This document shows, in pieces, positions 1 to 14,758 of a stretch of DNA of 64,000 nucleotides. The notes under the pieces are model-generated. The model saw only the letters and a program-made list of their open reading frames with translations, was not told where the DNA came from and did not search any database. Position numbers and translations under genes: made by a program. Source of the stretch: Ricordea florida (Eukaryota; Cnidaria; Anthozoa; Corallimorpharia; Ricordeidae); contig OX453283.1 of assembly GCA_949710005.1 (NCBI GenBank), positions 25,765,635 through 25,829,634 on the forward strand, read 5' to 3'. Every line of letters starts with the position of its first letter. Within the stretch, counting starts at the first letter, position 1.

Positions 1-756
1 AGAATGTGCTGCCATTGCAATGACATCTGTAAATGGTTAGACATGCCAGCCTTCTCAGATAAGGACAATAAACTGTAGGCCCCGTCCTACAATCCTTACC
101 AAAGAACCTGCACACAGTTGGCAAAAAGTAGGGGACCCGGTGTTGTGGTCAGGCTCTTGTGAGTGTAATTCTTACACATTCACGTGTGGGATGGGTTCTC
201 GCATTGTCACTGAAAAGCCCCATTGGGGGAGTGTTAACAAACTATTGTTACCTCCGCCAAGGAGGTTATGTTTTCATGCCTGTCTGTTTGTTTGTTTGTT
301 TGTTTGTCTGTTAATTGTTTTACGCAAAAACTAATCAACGGATTTGCACCAAATTTGGTGGAAAGGTCGCAAATATACCCAGGATCAATCGATTAAAATT
401 TGGGATTTATCTGGATTAAACTCCGGATCTCAGATCCAGATGAGTGTAATATCAGGTGTACATATGTGGCGGGGCAGAGGTATGCGCTCTACCGAGTGCC
501 CTTCTAGTTAGTATTGTATTGATCAGTTTACAGTAGATTTTCATGGAGAGATGTTTTACATATTTGCTTAAGCTTCTTACGTAGATTATTGTGCTTCATC
601 TGTATACTGTTATGCTCCTCAGTCTTGGTAAATAGTCGCCTTAGGAGTATTTAACTGAATTTCTGAGAATTGTTGTTAATTATTAATTTTACTCATTATC
701 TACTTATTTCTAAGTTATTGAGGAATTTGATTTTTTTGTTTCTATGTTTGTTGTAG
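1..756. other. Upstream flank or intron of the EPS8-like gene
   Basis: I see no coding exon before the splice acceptor at 751-756. The gene's N-terminal exon(s) and promoter probably lie left of the window. The stretch holds a dispersed repeat (about 240-507, listed separately); the rest is AT-rich and unremarkable. Confidence 0.5.
240..507 (+). repeat. Non-autonomous Helitron-like repeat, 3' end at about 507
   Basis: The block opens with a short hairpin (CCTCCGCCAAGGAGG), then a GTTT/TTTG run, and closes with the hairpin GCGCTCTACCGAGTGC followed a few bases later by CTAG and then T. A short hairpin just before CTRR is the classic 3' end of a Helitron. Similar sequences are, from memory, widespread in marine invertebrate genomes. 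The 5' boundary is uncertain and no coding capacity is visible. Confidence 0.45.
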
Positions 757-885
757 GTGAAAAGCTCAGGTTCTGAAAGATCTCCAAAGGGTTCTGCAAA
801 GTTTGGAGCTCAAAAACCAGAGCCCAAAAAACCACAAGCAAGGGCAGCAAGTCAGTTTCCTGCAAGAACAAACTTCCTTTTAGAG
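757..885 (+). CDS. EPS8: EPS8 exon (N-terminal linker)
   Basis: Acceptor TTGTAG and donor GTATAG; 43 codons, phase 0 at both ends. Ser/Lys/Pro-rich and ending in ARTNFLLE just before the PTB fold. It is the first exon I can support in the window. Confidence 0.75.
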
Positions 886-3800
886 GTATAGTGCAAATGT
901 TTCTAATCAGTATGAAGGAAAAGGGTTTAATTTTATGAATTGCACTTAGGTATTTTTGCAATTGACTCAATTGTTTTTTGCTGAAACTGTTATACTGAGT
1001 GTTGCATTTATATTTCTTTGCAGCACTTAGCATCCTTCACTCTGAGAACCACACAAGAGGCACAGATACCGGCAAAGGAAAGACTTGCACAGACAAAGGT
1101 AAAAAAATGTTTGCATAATAAAATATTATTATATGAATGGTTCCTCTAGCAGACAAGAGGAGGCACAAATCCTGACTTCTGATTAGCTACCTGAGCATCT
1201 TCCCAATCAGGATTTCTTGCATTGTCCCATATAAGAAAACCAAAAAAAGTGTATAAGAATATTTTATTGACTCTGTCTTGGTCAATAAAAACACAAATAA
1301 GAACTCGGTCAATGGGCAGCCATCTTGACCTCACGCTTGGTCAATAACACATATTTATTGACTCTGTCTTGGTCAATAAAAACGCAAATAAGAACTTGGC
1401 CATTTGGCAGTCATCTTCACCTCACGCTTGGTCAATAATGCATATTTATTGAACTCATCAAGTATACAGTGTACGTGTATGAAATAAATAAATATAATTA
1501 TTTTCATTTTGAAATTGTAATTGAAGAGTAATTTTGACCCTTACAGTATTACCATAATTTTCAGCAATTATGATTTGGCCTGAAAATAAACAGGTTGGAA
1601 TGGTTTTCAGACCCTTGTTAAGACCAGGGGGACGCTTAACCAGCCGTCTACACCAGGGCTGGAAATAACGGCCGGTCAACGGACAATGTCCGGCCTGATT
1701 GGGGATTTGACCGGTCAAACGTTGGCTTTGCCGGTCAAGTTGACCGGTCACACTCGATCATATTGAAATGAACTAAAGTTTCTATGCTGTTGTTTACTAC
1801 CGGTATACACCTCGCTATATTGCGGAACTTTGATCTAAAAAAAATGAAGTAGAACTGAACTGAATTAAACTGTTGTTTACTTACAATTCATGAATTGAAA
1901 CAGACATCGGGCGCGGGGTTCGCGAACTTAATAAGTAACAACTCCGTATTTGCTAAACAAGGCTTCAATCTCAACACAATTTTATGCACAGTGCCTTAGA
2001 AACAACAGGTTATTTGTGCCAAGAAAAAAAATTCACTTTGCACGAACGATAACATGCATGTTGTCCACCGCGACAGCGTGTGTTTCGGCGGGCCCACTCG
2101 TACTCCTATACAGTTGACTTTCTCAGAACAAAATATAAATCGATGTTATTGTACGTCTAAGTGAAGCAACACGCGACGATGGTACAGCAATTCATCAGTT
2201 AATTATTTACAATAACATTAAGAATAGAACGTGGACCATACCGTCCCGAACTGAGGTAAGTAATATTGTATGTAACAATCAATTCATTCAAATCAATTAG
2301 CAAAAAGTAGAGTCCGAGTTGCAATTGAATTCGACAGCAGTGTTGTTACTTGTCGTAAAAAGGAGTTACTGTTAGCGAATACTATTGCTTAAAGGGGGGG
2401 GGGGTAATATTGTATATAATTTAGGGAAAAATTACATGTTATATTTGTCCGGCCAGAAACGAGGTATGTCCGAGCTAAAATGTATTTGGCCGGTCATCTT
2501 GACCGATGAATGTCCGAAAATTATTTCCAGCCCTGTACACTGGGAGCAGGTCAATAGTGGGTTCCGTATTATGCAGGGTTATCAAAAAGTTTTAAAGTAG
2601 GCAGCTCAAGTTGAAAAGTAACGGCCTGGACAAATGATTGCCAAAGGGGGGTCTAAAAGCATGCCAAGCAAATTAACTGACTCAATATTATGATGGTTTT
2701 TGCTAGCAGCTGGCTACTTTTGACAACCCTGCTCAGAGTTCTCAGTAAGCTCCGGCGACCGGCGAAATTCGCCGTGTAGTCATCCTTGGTGCGCCGGCTA
2801 CTCAAAGTAAATAATAGTAAATTAATAACCACACTACATCTTTCTATCGGCATTGTCCGCCACCTACTCAAAGTTATTCACCCTCTACTTCAAAATTTCA
2901 GGGGAACCCTGCCCTGCTATATGCCTTTGTTATAGCATTGCACAAGTATTTGTAAGGTCACAGGTTTGAATCCCTTTCCAAAACATCCTTTTTTCATGCT
3001 AAATGATAATTTAACTCCAAAACTTATTGTTACACCCTTGTTATGTAATAAGTTCTTGGAACACTTTCTGTTTAAATAAAAATTTTTGTCATCTTTTTAA
3101 AGGATTTGTTGGCCAAAGGAAGCTTGTGGACCAAAGAGATGGAGATGAGACTGACCGATACAGAAGTTGTGTTGTTGGATGGAGAGACTCAGGTAATGAC
3201 TGTATTATGCTTTTGCATGTACAGCCCCAGGATGTGAGCAAACAGGTGCTCTGATTGCTTTCTTATAGCACTATTGGGATGTGATTGTGGGCGCCATTGA
3301 TATAAATACTCTGGTTTTTTGACTGTATTTACATGTATAATATTTAACAATTATTCGCTGAAGGCGAAGTGATTATCAATAAATATTCACTGAGACGAAG
3401 GTGTTTTAATGTAAATACACAGGTGATTATTTCAAAAATGAAAAGAAAAAGTATTGTACAACACAAAAAAATTTTGTTTCATCCCAAGCACAGTCAAACG
3501 ACTGGCAGCCATTTTGTTTGTCAAGGTGATTATCAGCTGATAATCCGAGATAGCGAACCAATCAGAGCGGATGATTATGTATAATCACCTGCGTATTTAT
3601 ACTAAAACTACTTAATCAATTTTTCTTTTTCTTTTTTGTTGTTGTTTTTACATTGCCATCTCAATAAAGTAATAAAATTTATTATTATTATTATTTTTTG
3701 CTTTCTACAGGATGTAGTGGAAGTGTACCCACTGTCGACCATTGGCCATGTGGAACACCTTAGTGATGACTCTGATTTGAACAGTGTACTGGTGTTCAAC

Positions 3801-6800
3801 ACTCTGCAGTCAGGGAACAAGATTGGAGCTCTGCATTTGTTCCAATCAGATAGGGTTCCCGTATGTGTGACATTTTTCTATAAAAATAAACTGGTTAATA
3901 ATATGTATTTATTTGGAACTGCCATGAGAGGATATGCATCAGACAGGTCAAGGACTGCTGATGATCAGTGAGGCCATCTGAAAAAGCTCCAGCAAGTAGC
4001 CCAATACAAGGCAAAGTGGCAAGCTTTCAGAGAGTGAAGGACTGATTGCCATCATACGATAATTATTATAGACTACTGTTATGGCAGATACAGTATTCCT
4101 TACTTACTTTATTATTAATTATTTATTGTTATTATTATTATTATTACTATTATTATTATTATTATTATTATTATGACATAAACTACAGTGTTTTATTGGA
4201 ATTTCTGCCTCAGAGAATTTTTGCATCTAAATGCACGTAAAACTACAATTATAATGTTAAGTTTTTTTGTTGGTAACAGGCAGCAGTTGTTGCAACTGAG
4301 ATCATGAAAGCTTGCAGCAGTAAAGAGGTTTGTCCATTTTTTTTATCAATTAATCAGTTGAAATACAAATTCAGTGTCGCAAAGGGTCCCAAAAGAAAAT
4401 GGGATGGAATTTGGTTCAACAAACATGACAACAAACCTTGATGCATTTTCGAGAATTCTCAAGTTGACCTTGTGTTGTACAATCTGCTCTCCAATTCTTC
4501 AAAAACATACTGAGGTTTGTATAAGACTGTACAAACGCAGTAGAAGAATTTTATCCTACCCCATTTTCATCCATTGTTAATATCATATTGTCTTTGGTTG
4601 TCTTCAGCTGTTACCATGGTTAAAGCATGTTATCACTCTTTGTATTCAATTTGCTTTACATTGTATTGTTACTGTGTAGAGAAGGTCTACATATATGTTG
4701 AAAAGTTTGGATCAATGTCAGTATCTTGGCAACTGTGCATCTACCCGTTCCCTAACCCAACAAGTCATAAGTTAAAACATTGGCGTTAATCAGGGCGTAC
4801 AATTAACTCTTTTTTCCAGTAGCTACTTGGCTCCTAAATGTTTTAAAGTGGTAGCTATTTCCAAAAAGTTGGTGGCCATTATGTTTATAATGACAAAAAA
4901 AAATTATCCTTGACATTGTACTAGATAGATTTAAATTGCTCCTGAATCATACAACCAAACGCTATAATGTCTTCGACCAAAAAAGTGCTATCACGATTAT
5001 TTAACTGACTTAATAGTTTACTTTGATCACTTTCAACGCTTTCATCAATTTCCTCACTCATTTTAAATTTAAATGAGCTTACATGGTCGGCATGTTGTCA
5101 AACGCGATGAAAAATAAGCCTGCAATTTGCACGTGCTACAAAGAGGACACGAGAATGGTTCACATACAACGTGAAAGGTTACCTAAATACAAGATGGCGT
5201 CTAGTGGATTTACGCTCGTACATGTGATGCGTTTTGGAAATGAGTTTAATGAGGAACTTTGCTGTAGATTTATCTGTACAAATCCTCAACAATCACTAGA
5301 TCACTGGGTAAGATGTGATTAGAAATTCTAGTTGACAATTTGGCAACTAACTTTCAGGATTTGGTCGCCAAAGTGACAAATTTAGTCGCATTGGCACCTG
5401 TATTAGGCACAATTTGACACCCTGTTAATGTTGGATTTGGGGAGGGGTAGGTGCACAGTTGCCCAGATACTGACATTAATCCAGAAGTTATAAGGGTGAA
5501 ATAGTTAATGATAGATCTATCATTTTTGTTTCCCAGGCGATGCCCAACAGATATGCATCTAGGGGTGGAGTTATGTTACCCCCACCCCCAACACATCCAG
5601 CACCAGCCCCACCCAAGGTATCTTTGTATCATTCTCAGTTCAGAAAACCCCTTAACTTTAATTTCACCTCTTTGCATTTAACAGTTTTTGACCTTGATTC
5701 CAAAGAGCGATTACAAAGTTCTCTGAAATTGATGTAAATTGATTGATTGATTGATTAATTGATGTAAATTGATGGCAATCAGATTGCTCAAAATGTCAAG
5801 GTTGTTGAGTTGAAACACAAGAAATTGGATAAATCAAACGAGTTGATTAAGTAAGTTATACCACCGTAAGGTAAAAGGGAGGTGCTGACGTTTCGAGCGT
5901 TAGCCCTTTAGCCATTCGCTCCGACGAAGGGCTAACGCTCGAAACGTCAGCACCTCCCATTCACCTTACGGTGGTATAACTTACTTAATCAACTCATTTG
6001 ATTTATCCAATTTCTTGTGTTGAGTTGGTACTTCTATGTACAGTACTTCATAGATGCCAACACCAAAAATTTGAAAAGCGGGAGAGTTGGCATCTCTGGT
6101 TCCGTCTCGTGTATTCTCATCGTTCATTGGCTTAAAAGCTGCTCCAATATGAAGATTGTTTATACCATTGTGCAGATAGCGCGTTCGATCTTATCTAGTG
6201 GGAGTGTGACACAAAAAGACAAGGAGGAAGTCTGTTTTATTTTTTACTAAGTAGTCAATATTTATAGTGGACGTAAAAGCGGGAGATTCATGTATCAAAG
6301 CGGGAGACGAGGCAAAACAGCATAAGTCTCCCGCCAAAAGCGGGAGAGTTGGCATCTCTGGTACTTATTGACTGAGTGGCAGGGCCAAATGGAAAAATAT
6401 TTGGCTTTTGTCGTTGACTGACTGCACCTGAATGATCAAACTTCAAGAAACAACCACTTAGACTCCTTTGTTCAAACTATTTACAGTCTTGATACTCGTA
6501 TTTGTGTTGGGAACTTCTGGTTGCAAAGATTTACATTTAGGCTAAATTATTACTACCAAGAAAACGTTTTAATGATTTGAAATACATGTAAATCATATAT
6601 GATAACACTCCAGTGAGAAATGTAATGGAAGCTAAAAGTTAACTCTGCCAGTATTAACATAGTTTTCTGAAAAAAAAAGGGTAAAAGGGAAGAATACAGT
6701 AGCTCACCTCCACTGACAGTCAGCCGACTGTCAACTGAGAGTTGGCTGATGCAAGTGAATATATGAAAGACCATATATTTGAACTGCAGAGTAATATGCA

Positions 6801-9800
6801 ATGACATTGATTGATCATCGCAGTTATGTACACAACTTAAGCCGGCTGTGAAATGAAAGTCTGAAAAAAAAAATGAAAAAAAAAAGACAGTCAGTTGATG
6901 GTCAGACCAACAGGCAACTGACTGTCAGCCAACAGAACAGCCTGGAACAAAAGGCAGGATTCAAACACCTGACTTTGCAAATATTGGGGCAGCGTTCTAT
7001 CAGCTGAGCTAAACCAGCCATCCAGGCTGAGAGCGGGTCAATAGTGGCTTCATATTCATAGACGATTCAAGTAAATATAAAATACATTTTACATGTGTAT
7101 CTGGGAATCTGGGAAACTGTGCACTTAACCTTCCCCTAACCCAACATCAACGCTAACTTTTTAACTTACCGTATTATAACTTGTTAGGTTAGGGGCAGAA
7201 TCTTAGCTAGAGGGGTCCTAGGTGCACAGTTGCCCAGATACTGACATTGATCCAAAAACGTTATAGATCTGTTCCCAGCTAAAATTCTGTTCATACTGCC
7301 AAAGACAAATCGTAGTATTCTTGAGACATTTTACTTCTTTCCTCTGTAGGAAGTTGACCAAGAGAGGTTGGATCTATATGAGAAGTCCTTGGTAGCGCAG
7401 ACAATTGCTGCGTTTTCTGCAGTGTCTGAGAGCAGCACCAAAAAACCGGACAAACCTCAAGTGTCATCAAAATACCAGGCATCAGAAGCACCCTCTGATG
7501 TGCCTGATGATGCGCTGTCTGCTGAACTACTAGAAGCACGCACTAATAGAGACGTGGTATGAAATCTTATGTTATATAGAAGAAAGTTGTATATGATCAC
7601 AGTGCATGGTTTGATCCACAGATGAAAAAGTTACAACCACACTGTATAGTAAAACAAACAGTACCACAGTACAGTACTGTTCAGTAGCTTTACAAAGAAT
7701 GGTCACACTGCATGGTTTGATCCACAGGTGAAATAGATAGAATCAAGGATTTGCTGCCACTTCTCCGGTGGATTATATTCACGACAATTTCCTGGTGTTA
7801 ACTGAGTTCCTTTGAAGTGATTTAGATTTCCTGGCAGATTTCATTGAAATTTGATTTTCTTTGCCAGCAAATTCTGAACCACTGTATTGATGACATTGAG
7901 AACCTGATCATAAGGACAAAGAGGTCAGCTGAAGCATGGAAAAAGTTGCAGAAAAAGAAGGGAAAAATAAAACGTAAGTACTGCAGCACAGAAACCTGAA
8001 GGTTTATAGAAACGTTCACAGCAGTAACAAGCAAGGTAGATGCTGAAAAATGTGTAAATACATGTATGACATGTAAATCATATATTTGCACTGCGGGTTG
8101 AAACAAAACTGAAAATTTGGCTCTGGTGGTACTTTGTGTCCGACCCCGACACCAACTTCCTTCTGTGCCCCCTCCCCACCCTTGCACAAATTTCCTCTGT
8201 GCTCCCCACCCCCTGCACCAAGTGCGTTCTGTACCCCTCCCCACCCCTGTATCAATTTCCTCTGTGTCTCCTCCCCACCCCCATGCACCAACTCCCTTCT
8301 TTACCCCCTCCCCACCCCCTGCACCAATTTTCTCTGTGCCCCTTCTCCATCCCCATGCACCAACTTCCTTCCTTACCCCCTCCCCACCCATGGACCAATT
8401 TCCTCTGTGCCCCTTCTGCATTATCTTTCACCAACTCCCTTCTTTACCCCCTCCTCACCTGGACCAATTTTCTCAGTGCCCCCTCCCCACCCCCATGCAC
8501 CAACTTCCTTCCTTACCCCCTCCCCACCCCTGGACCAATTTCCTCTTTGCCCCTTCTACATTCTCTATCACCAACTCCCTTCTTTACTCCCCTCCTCACC
8601 TGGACCAATTTTCTCTGTGCCCCCTCCCCATCCCCCTGCACCAACTCCCTTCTGTACCCTTTCCCTTTCCCCTGCACCAGCTTTCATCTTGTTTTGAAGT
8701 GGCTGGCTTTATTGTTATGTTACAGAGAGTTCACTGACGTTGGAAGCTAGGCCACCTCCGGAAGCGGACTTCTACGATGCTTTCCAGAAATTTAAACATG
8801 CCTTCAATTTGCTGGTAAGTGTAATTTGTTTCACAGAAATTTCTGTCAGTAAGAAAACTCATATCTAAACACACATAACAATATAGTATTTTTACGTGTT
8901 TGAATAGGATAGTTTTAGGCAGTTTCGTGGGCTTCGTGTTTTGGAAAGTGTCAGAAATCAGAGTGGTAACAGCTAACTGCAGAACCTTGCAATTCTTTAA
9001 GCATGTAAATTGCATGTTAACATCTCACATTGTTATTTAGTGTTATTGGCTTTGTAAAACAACTTATTATATCTATTTATAGTTTGAACACAAGAGAAAT
9101 TTCCCTGGATAACCATTCTGTCTCACGTTAAACTGTCTTCTGTTCACACAGGCCAAATTAAGGCAGCATATTTTTAATCCCAACGCTGCTGAACTGGTTC
9201 ATTACCTGTTTGTCCCGCTGTCACTATTAGTTCGTTGCACTGGAGGGTAAGTTTCTTAACGCGTTTGTCCAGTTCATCCGGTTTGACCAGGTTCACCGAA
9301 CCTGTATTGCTAGTTTAACGGAAATTTCTTTTCTCAATTTAGCCCGGACAAAGCTAAACCAATTCTGATACCATTGCTGTCAACACAAGCTGTTGACTTG
9401 CTTCAGAACTGCTTGTCATCCAAAGAAACTGAGTTCTGGATGTTATTGGGACCTAACTGGACTTTACCAAGGTAAGCTGCTTCATATATGCTGATTACAG
9501 TACACCATAGTACAGTACTGTACTGTGGTATTGTTTGTTTTACTATACAAGATCTATGAATCAAACCATGCAGTGTGACCATTCTTTGGAAAGCTACGTA
9601 CCTCTTACTAACCGAGTTCGATGTCCGTACCATAAGTGACGGACCAAGTTTTTTCCACTCGAATTTATGGCCCAAGCGCGAAGCGAGCGGGTCATAAATC
9701 CGAGCGGAAAAACACGAGGATCTGTAACTTACAGTACTTAATGAGAAAACGAGGTTTGTAAGATATTTATAATCTCTTTGGTGACCAAAACAAACTTTTG

Positions 9801-12800
9801 AATTTAGCGGAACGTACAGTGAAGTACTCTACGTTCCACTGAACTCACCAATCACAGGGCGCATACTAACTGAGAGGTATAATAATGAACAGTACTGTAC
9901 TGTAGTACTGTTTGTTTTACTATACAGTGTGGTTCTAACTTTTTCATCTGTGGATCAAACCATGCAGTGTGACCATTCTTTGTAAAGCTACTGAACAGTA
10001 CTGTACTGTGATGCTGTTTGTTTTACTATACAGTGTGGTTCTAACTTTTTCATCTGTGGATCAAACCATGCAGTGTGACCATTCTTTGTAAAGCTACTGA
10101 ACAGTACTGTACTGTGATACTGTTTGTTTTACTATACAGTGTGGTTCTAACTTTTTCATCTGTGGATCAAACCATGCAGTGTGACCATTCTTTGTAAAGC
10201 TACTGAACAGTACTGTACTGTGGTACTGTTTGTTTTACTATACAGTGTGGTTCTATCTTTTTCATCTGTGGATCAAACCATGCAGTGTGACCATTCTCTG
10301 TAAAGTCACTGAACAGTACTGTACTGTGGTACTGTTTGTTTTACTGTACAGTGTGGTTCTAACTTTTTCATCTGTGGATCAAACCATGCAGTGTGACCAT
10401 TCTTTGTAAAGCTACTGAACAGTACTGTACTGTGGTGCTGTTTGTTTTACTATACAGTGTGGTTCTAACTTTTTCATCTGTGGATCAAACCATGCAGTGT
10501 GACCATTCTCTGTAAAGCTACTGACCTGAACTGTATTGTGATACTGTTTAACTTATTTTTACTTTTTACATGAAGATCCAACAAACACTTCAAGGATCAG
10601 TTTATCCCTCCTTACACTCCAGTGTTCAAAGATGGCTGGGTTCCTCCTGGAGTGATCGCCGGCAAAGATGTTTCCAATCTGAGTGCTGCTATCGCTGCGA
10701 ACGCGGCTGCTGTGGCGCAGTTAAACGATGAACACAGAAAGGTAAGTAAATGATCTTCTAACGTGTTTGCTGAACGCGGCCAAGGTGTGGATTTTGGTAC
10801 ATTGTATGCTTTATTCAACGCACCTCTGCTCTCCTCGAACGCGTTGATTCATTTGGCATTGGTAAAGTGGATCGACGTTGTTTATGCCTGGGGCTCGCTG
10901 ATTAGCTTAGGGGGGTACCATAGAAATCATTAAGGCAAAAAGACTTGCGTACGTCTTGACGCAGACAGCTTGTTTTAAAACGCGAATGCCGCGTTCTTGT
11001 TGAGGCCGTACAGCTGTCGATTTCGTGGTTGAAGGCGTTTTTTTTTGCCTAAACAAAGCACAGTTGTAAAGTGTCTTGCGGCATTATATGAACGCGTTTG
11101 CTTATTCGCGAAAATGTGGTACAACGCGTTGGTCCACTTCAGTCGAACGCGGCAAAGTTGTTTAATGTGGTGCAGTGAACGTCTTGTTGGCAATCACTAA
11201 CGTGTTGATCTGCGAAGTGCCTATGGTTAGTTAGTAATATTAGTCCAATTCGTATTTCTTCCTACTGAAGGGAGACGATCTGTCATCAAACCCACAAGTT
11301 TTAGCGGCTGCAGCAAAGTTCCGAAGGTTGACAAGTGTGAAGAAAGACGACGAACAAATGCCAACCAGGTTAGAGATAAAAAGAGGATATTACCTAGCCA
11401 CGCGGACGTACAAAATTTGTCTTGGAGCTGTACAAAATGTTTCAACATGACAGGAGAAATTTCGTCATTTTCTTTCTGTTATATAAAATTTAGAGGCATA
11501 CTAAGGGACGGACCATTAGAAAAGTGATGGGGGGAGGGGAATTTTCAGCTTGCACGAATTTTTTTTTTCGCTCACTGCTTGTGCAGGAATTTTTTTTTCA
11601 GGTGAAGCCCTCTGCACGAATTTTTTTTTACTATGTGTGAAAAAGTCACAATCGGACCTTCCTTCTGCATGAATTTTTTTTCTTGGCATTTTCCCTTGCA
11701 TTAATTTTTTTTTGTTTTTTTCCCCACCCCACCCCCCCCCCCCATCACTTTCCTAACTGTCCGTCCCTAAGTATCATTATAGTTGTGCGGATACATGTAT
11801 CATTTATATCTACTTATGTGTTATATCATTTCTATCGATTCGGTACCACCCAGTATACCACCAAACTTTGTATAATAAACTTTGTATGATAAAAAAATTA
11901 TCATATGTTTGCACTACATGGTCAAGATTTGATCCTAGGAATATTCGCGCAATTCAGTTGAACCTGAAAGAAGAGCAGACTAAAATGTGATTCGAACCCG
12001 CGACTTTGCGAATACCGGTGTGATGCTCTGCATACTAGTTGAGCTAAACCAGCCGTTTACCCTGGGAGCAAGATTGGCGCAGCCGTGAGAACATGCGCCT
12101 TCAACGTCTGTGACCCTGGTTCTATACACCTTATTCCAAAATGGCCGAAAATATATTATTCTTTTGCCTATATGTTGAATTGGCCCTCATTGCCTCGTTT
12201 TAAGTCAAAGATTCTTTTAAATTCTGCAGTTGCGATCGAGGCAATGAGGGCCAATTAACATGAAGACAAAAGAATAATGTATCTTCCGTCATTTTGGAAT
12301 AAGGTGTATTTCTGCAGTCTCGTGTGGGTTGAGTGTGTTGTTGGTTTTCTCCTTGTTCTGAGGGTTTTTGTCCGAGTTCTCTGGTTTTTCTCCCTCCATA
12401 AATACCAGTACCTCCAGTTCCATGTGGATTCAAGGGCCACAGGTTTATCACTCTTAGCTTTATTTAACTTTACTTATATAAATTTTACTAGCAGCTATTA
12501 TTATTATCGTTATCGTTATTGTTATTGTTATTGTTATCGTTATCGTTATCGTTATTGTTATTGTTATTATTATTATTATTATTATTAGATAAAGGTTTCA
12601 TATTAATCCACTCAATTTTTCTCTTTCCTGACATGGAGCTTGTTCATATTGTTCTGGTTAAACCGGTCGTTTTATCTTCGCAATGTCATGCTGGATCATG
12701 TTGTAACTCGCACTCGATCCCCATCATGACTACTGAGAACGGTTTACTCAAAGTGTTCTAGTCCATTGGCATTATGTAACGTTTGGTCACGCTATTTAGT

Positions 12801-14719
12801 TGTGACCTAATGTCACGCTATTCATGTCACGCTAGATCATGTTGTAACTCACACTCGATCCCCATCATGACTACTGAGAACGGTTTACTCAAAGTGTTCT
12901 AGTCCATTGGCATTATGTAACGTTTGGTCACGCTATTTAGTTGTGACCTAATGTCACGCTATTCATGTCACGCTAGATCATGTTGTATGTCACGCTAGAT
13001 CATGTTGTATGTCACATGAAATGTTTCACCTCAGACTGTAATCTGCTGTTGCCGTCTTATTTTCAGCCCAACCAAGAAAGGCCTTAGAAAAGTTAGAATT
13101 ATATATGATTTCCAGGCCAGAAACAGCAAAGAGCTCACAGTGCGCCAGGGAGAGGAAGTCGCAGTGAGTCAAAAATTTCAAATCTCCCCAGTAATCTTTA
13201 TCTTTTGTTCTATGCCAGTAGGGAGAATTTAATGTCGCATCATTAAAAAGGGCTTTCACGTTTTGGTGAGTTTTTCAATACACTGTCACCAAACTTGAAA
13301 ATTTGGAGACAAAGTAGATTAGGGAGCGATGAGTAAACGATTTCAACGCGTTTCAACGCGTCTGTGCGAACTAAGAGTTCGCGCAGAGTGCAACGTTCTG
13401 GTGGAGGTGGGTAGTGGACACGGAAGATTCGGCACTGAAAGTCCTATAGATTGGGACCTATTGAATCGGGATAACAAAACTCAATGTAGCTAAAAACGTT
13501 TCAAGTTGTAATGCCAGTGCTCGAAATTAGAAAAAATCCAGGTTGCCCTTATGACAAATGCCGGACAACCTGGCCCCTGACTTTGGTTGCCCTGATAAGG
13601 ACTTGGTTGCCCTCAACATGTTCTATGATTTTTGCCTAGTTGTAGGGTTTGACCAGAGAAATAATACCCCTATCAGTATGACTCAGTTTTCATAGTTCTC
13701 GAAGTGCTGCGAATAATAATTATTTAATATTTCAAACAAAGTAAGTATAACCCACCCATTTACTTCATTCTGTGTTAAGGTTCACTTATAGAATACTTAC
13801 ATTTGTATATACGCGATGCCTTGAACTTTTTTTACTTGAAAGATCTGTAAGCACTGATCCCACAATGCCCCAGAAAAGACTAAATACGTGTGCGCCAAAA
13901 TATTTCGAGGAGGTCTGAAGACAACACAACAAGCTTATCGTGGCTTATTGAATCGCACGAACGGCGTTCAATTAACGGTTACAACCTTCCATTTTCTTTG
14001 TTTTACAAACTGATGGATCCTCATCCATCTATCAGTGTCAGGAGTCAGATAAACCCCGCATTTAGAGCTGTTTTCTCAAGTTTATAGCTTCTGTTCTTTA
14101 TTCTGTTACGCATAACCGTAATGTAGTACTTCAATTTTTTCCTGGGTTGTCCGACGAATTCCTCTTGGGCAACTAGCCCTTTATTTTTCCTAAAAAATGG
14201 TTGCCCGAGCGAAGTTTTAGTTGTCTCGGACAACCGGGCAACCGCTAATTTCGAGCACTGTAATGCCATCCGCCGCCAAAGACAGCAGCAAATAGCTTTA
14301 GTGCAATATTATTCTAATATTTAGCAAAGTCCTTATTGAGGCTTTTCCACAGCTGCACGTCGCATTGTCAGAAACTCCTATGTTTTAAGCTTGCCAACTA
14401 TTCAGTGCCAAGCAGCAACACTCTTTGGTTCACATGGTTCTTGTTCGTGGGGTTCCTGTGGTTCTATTGCGCCTTTTTCTTTTCCATAACTGGAAGTACA
14501 AGAGTTGTTGGGTGATCTTCCCTGAATTCTTTTATCTTAGGTTTTGTTGGATTCAAGACAGTGGTGGTGTGTGCGCAACGCAGAAGGAGCAATCGGATTT
14601 GTGCCTCACACAATTATCGAAGAATCAGGTACAGATATATATATATATACCTTATTCCATGAAATTTTTGCGACATGTTTATTTGACGATTTTGATGTGC
14701 ACATATTTCGACACTTAAA

Positions 14720-14758
<39 letters not shown>

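Noticed and set aside
4574..4789. Small ORFs in EPS8 introns (4374, 4574, 5083, 6017)
   Set aside because: Short, without domain or splice support, overlapping repeats.
7822..8750. Several 187-206-residue ORFs in overlapping frames
   Set aside because: They are translations of the C-rich minisatellite in different frames and lie across an EPS8 intron and exon. No frame shows domain or codon character.
6953..12056. True tRNA genes
   Set aside because: A- and B-box-like motifs are present, but no complete cloverleaf or anticodon arm could be drawn, and the copies resemble each other as a SINE family.
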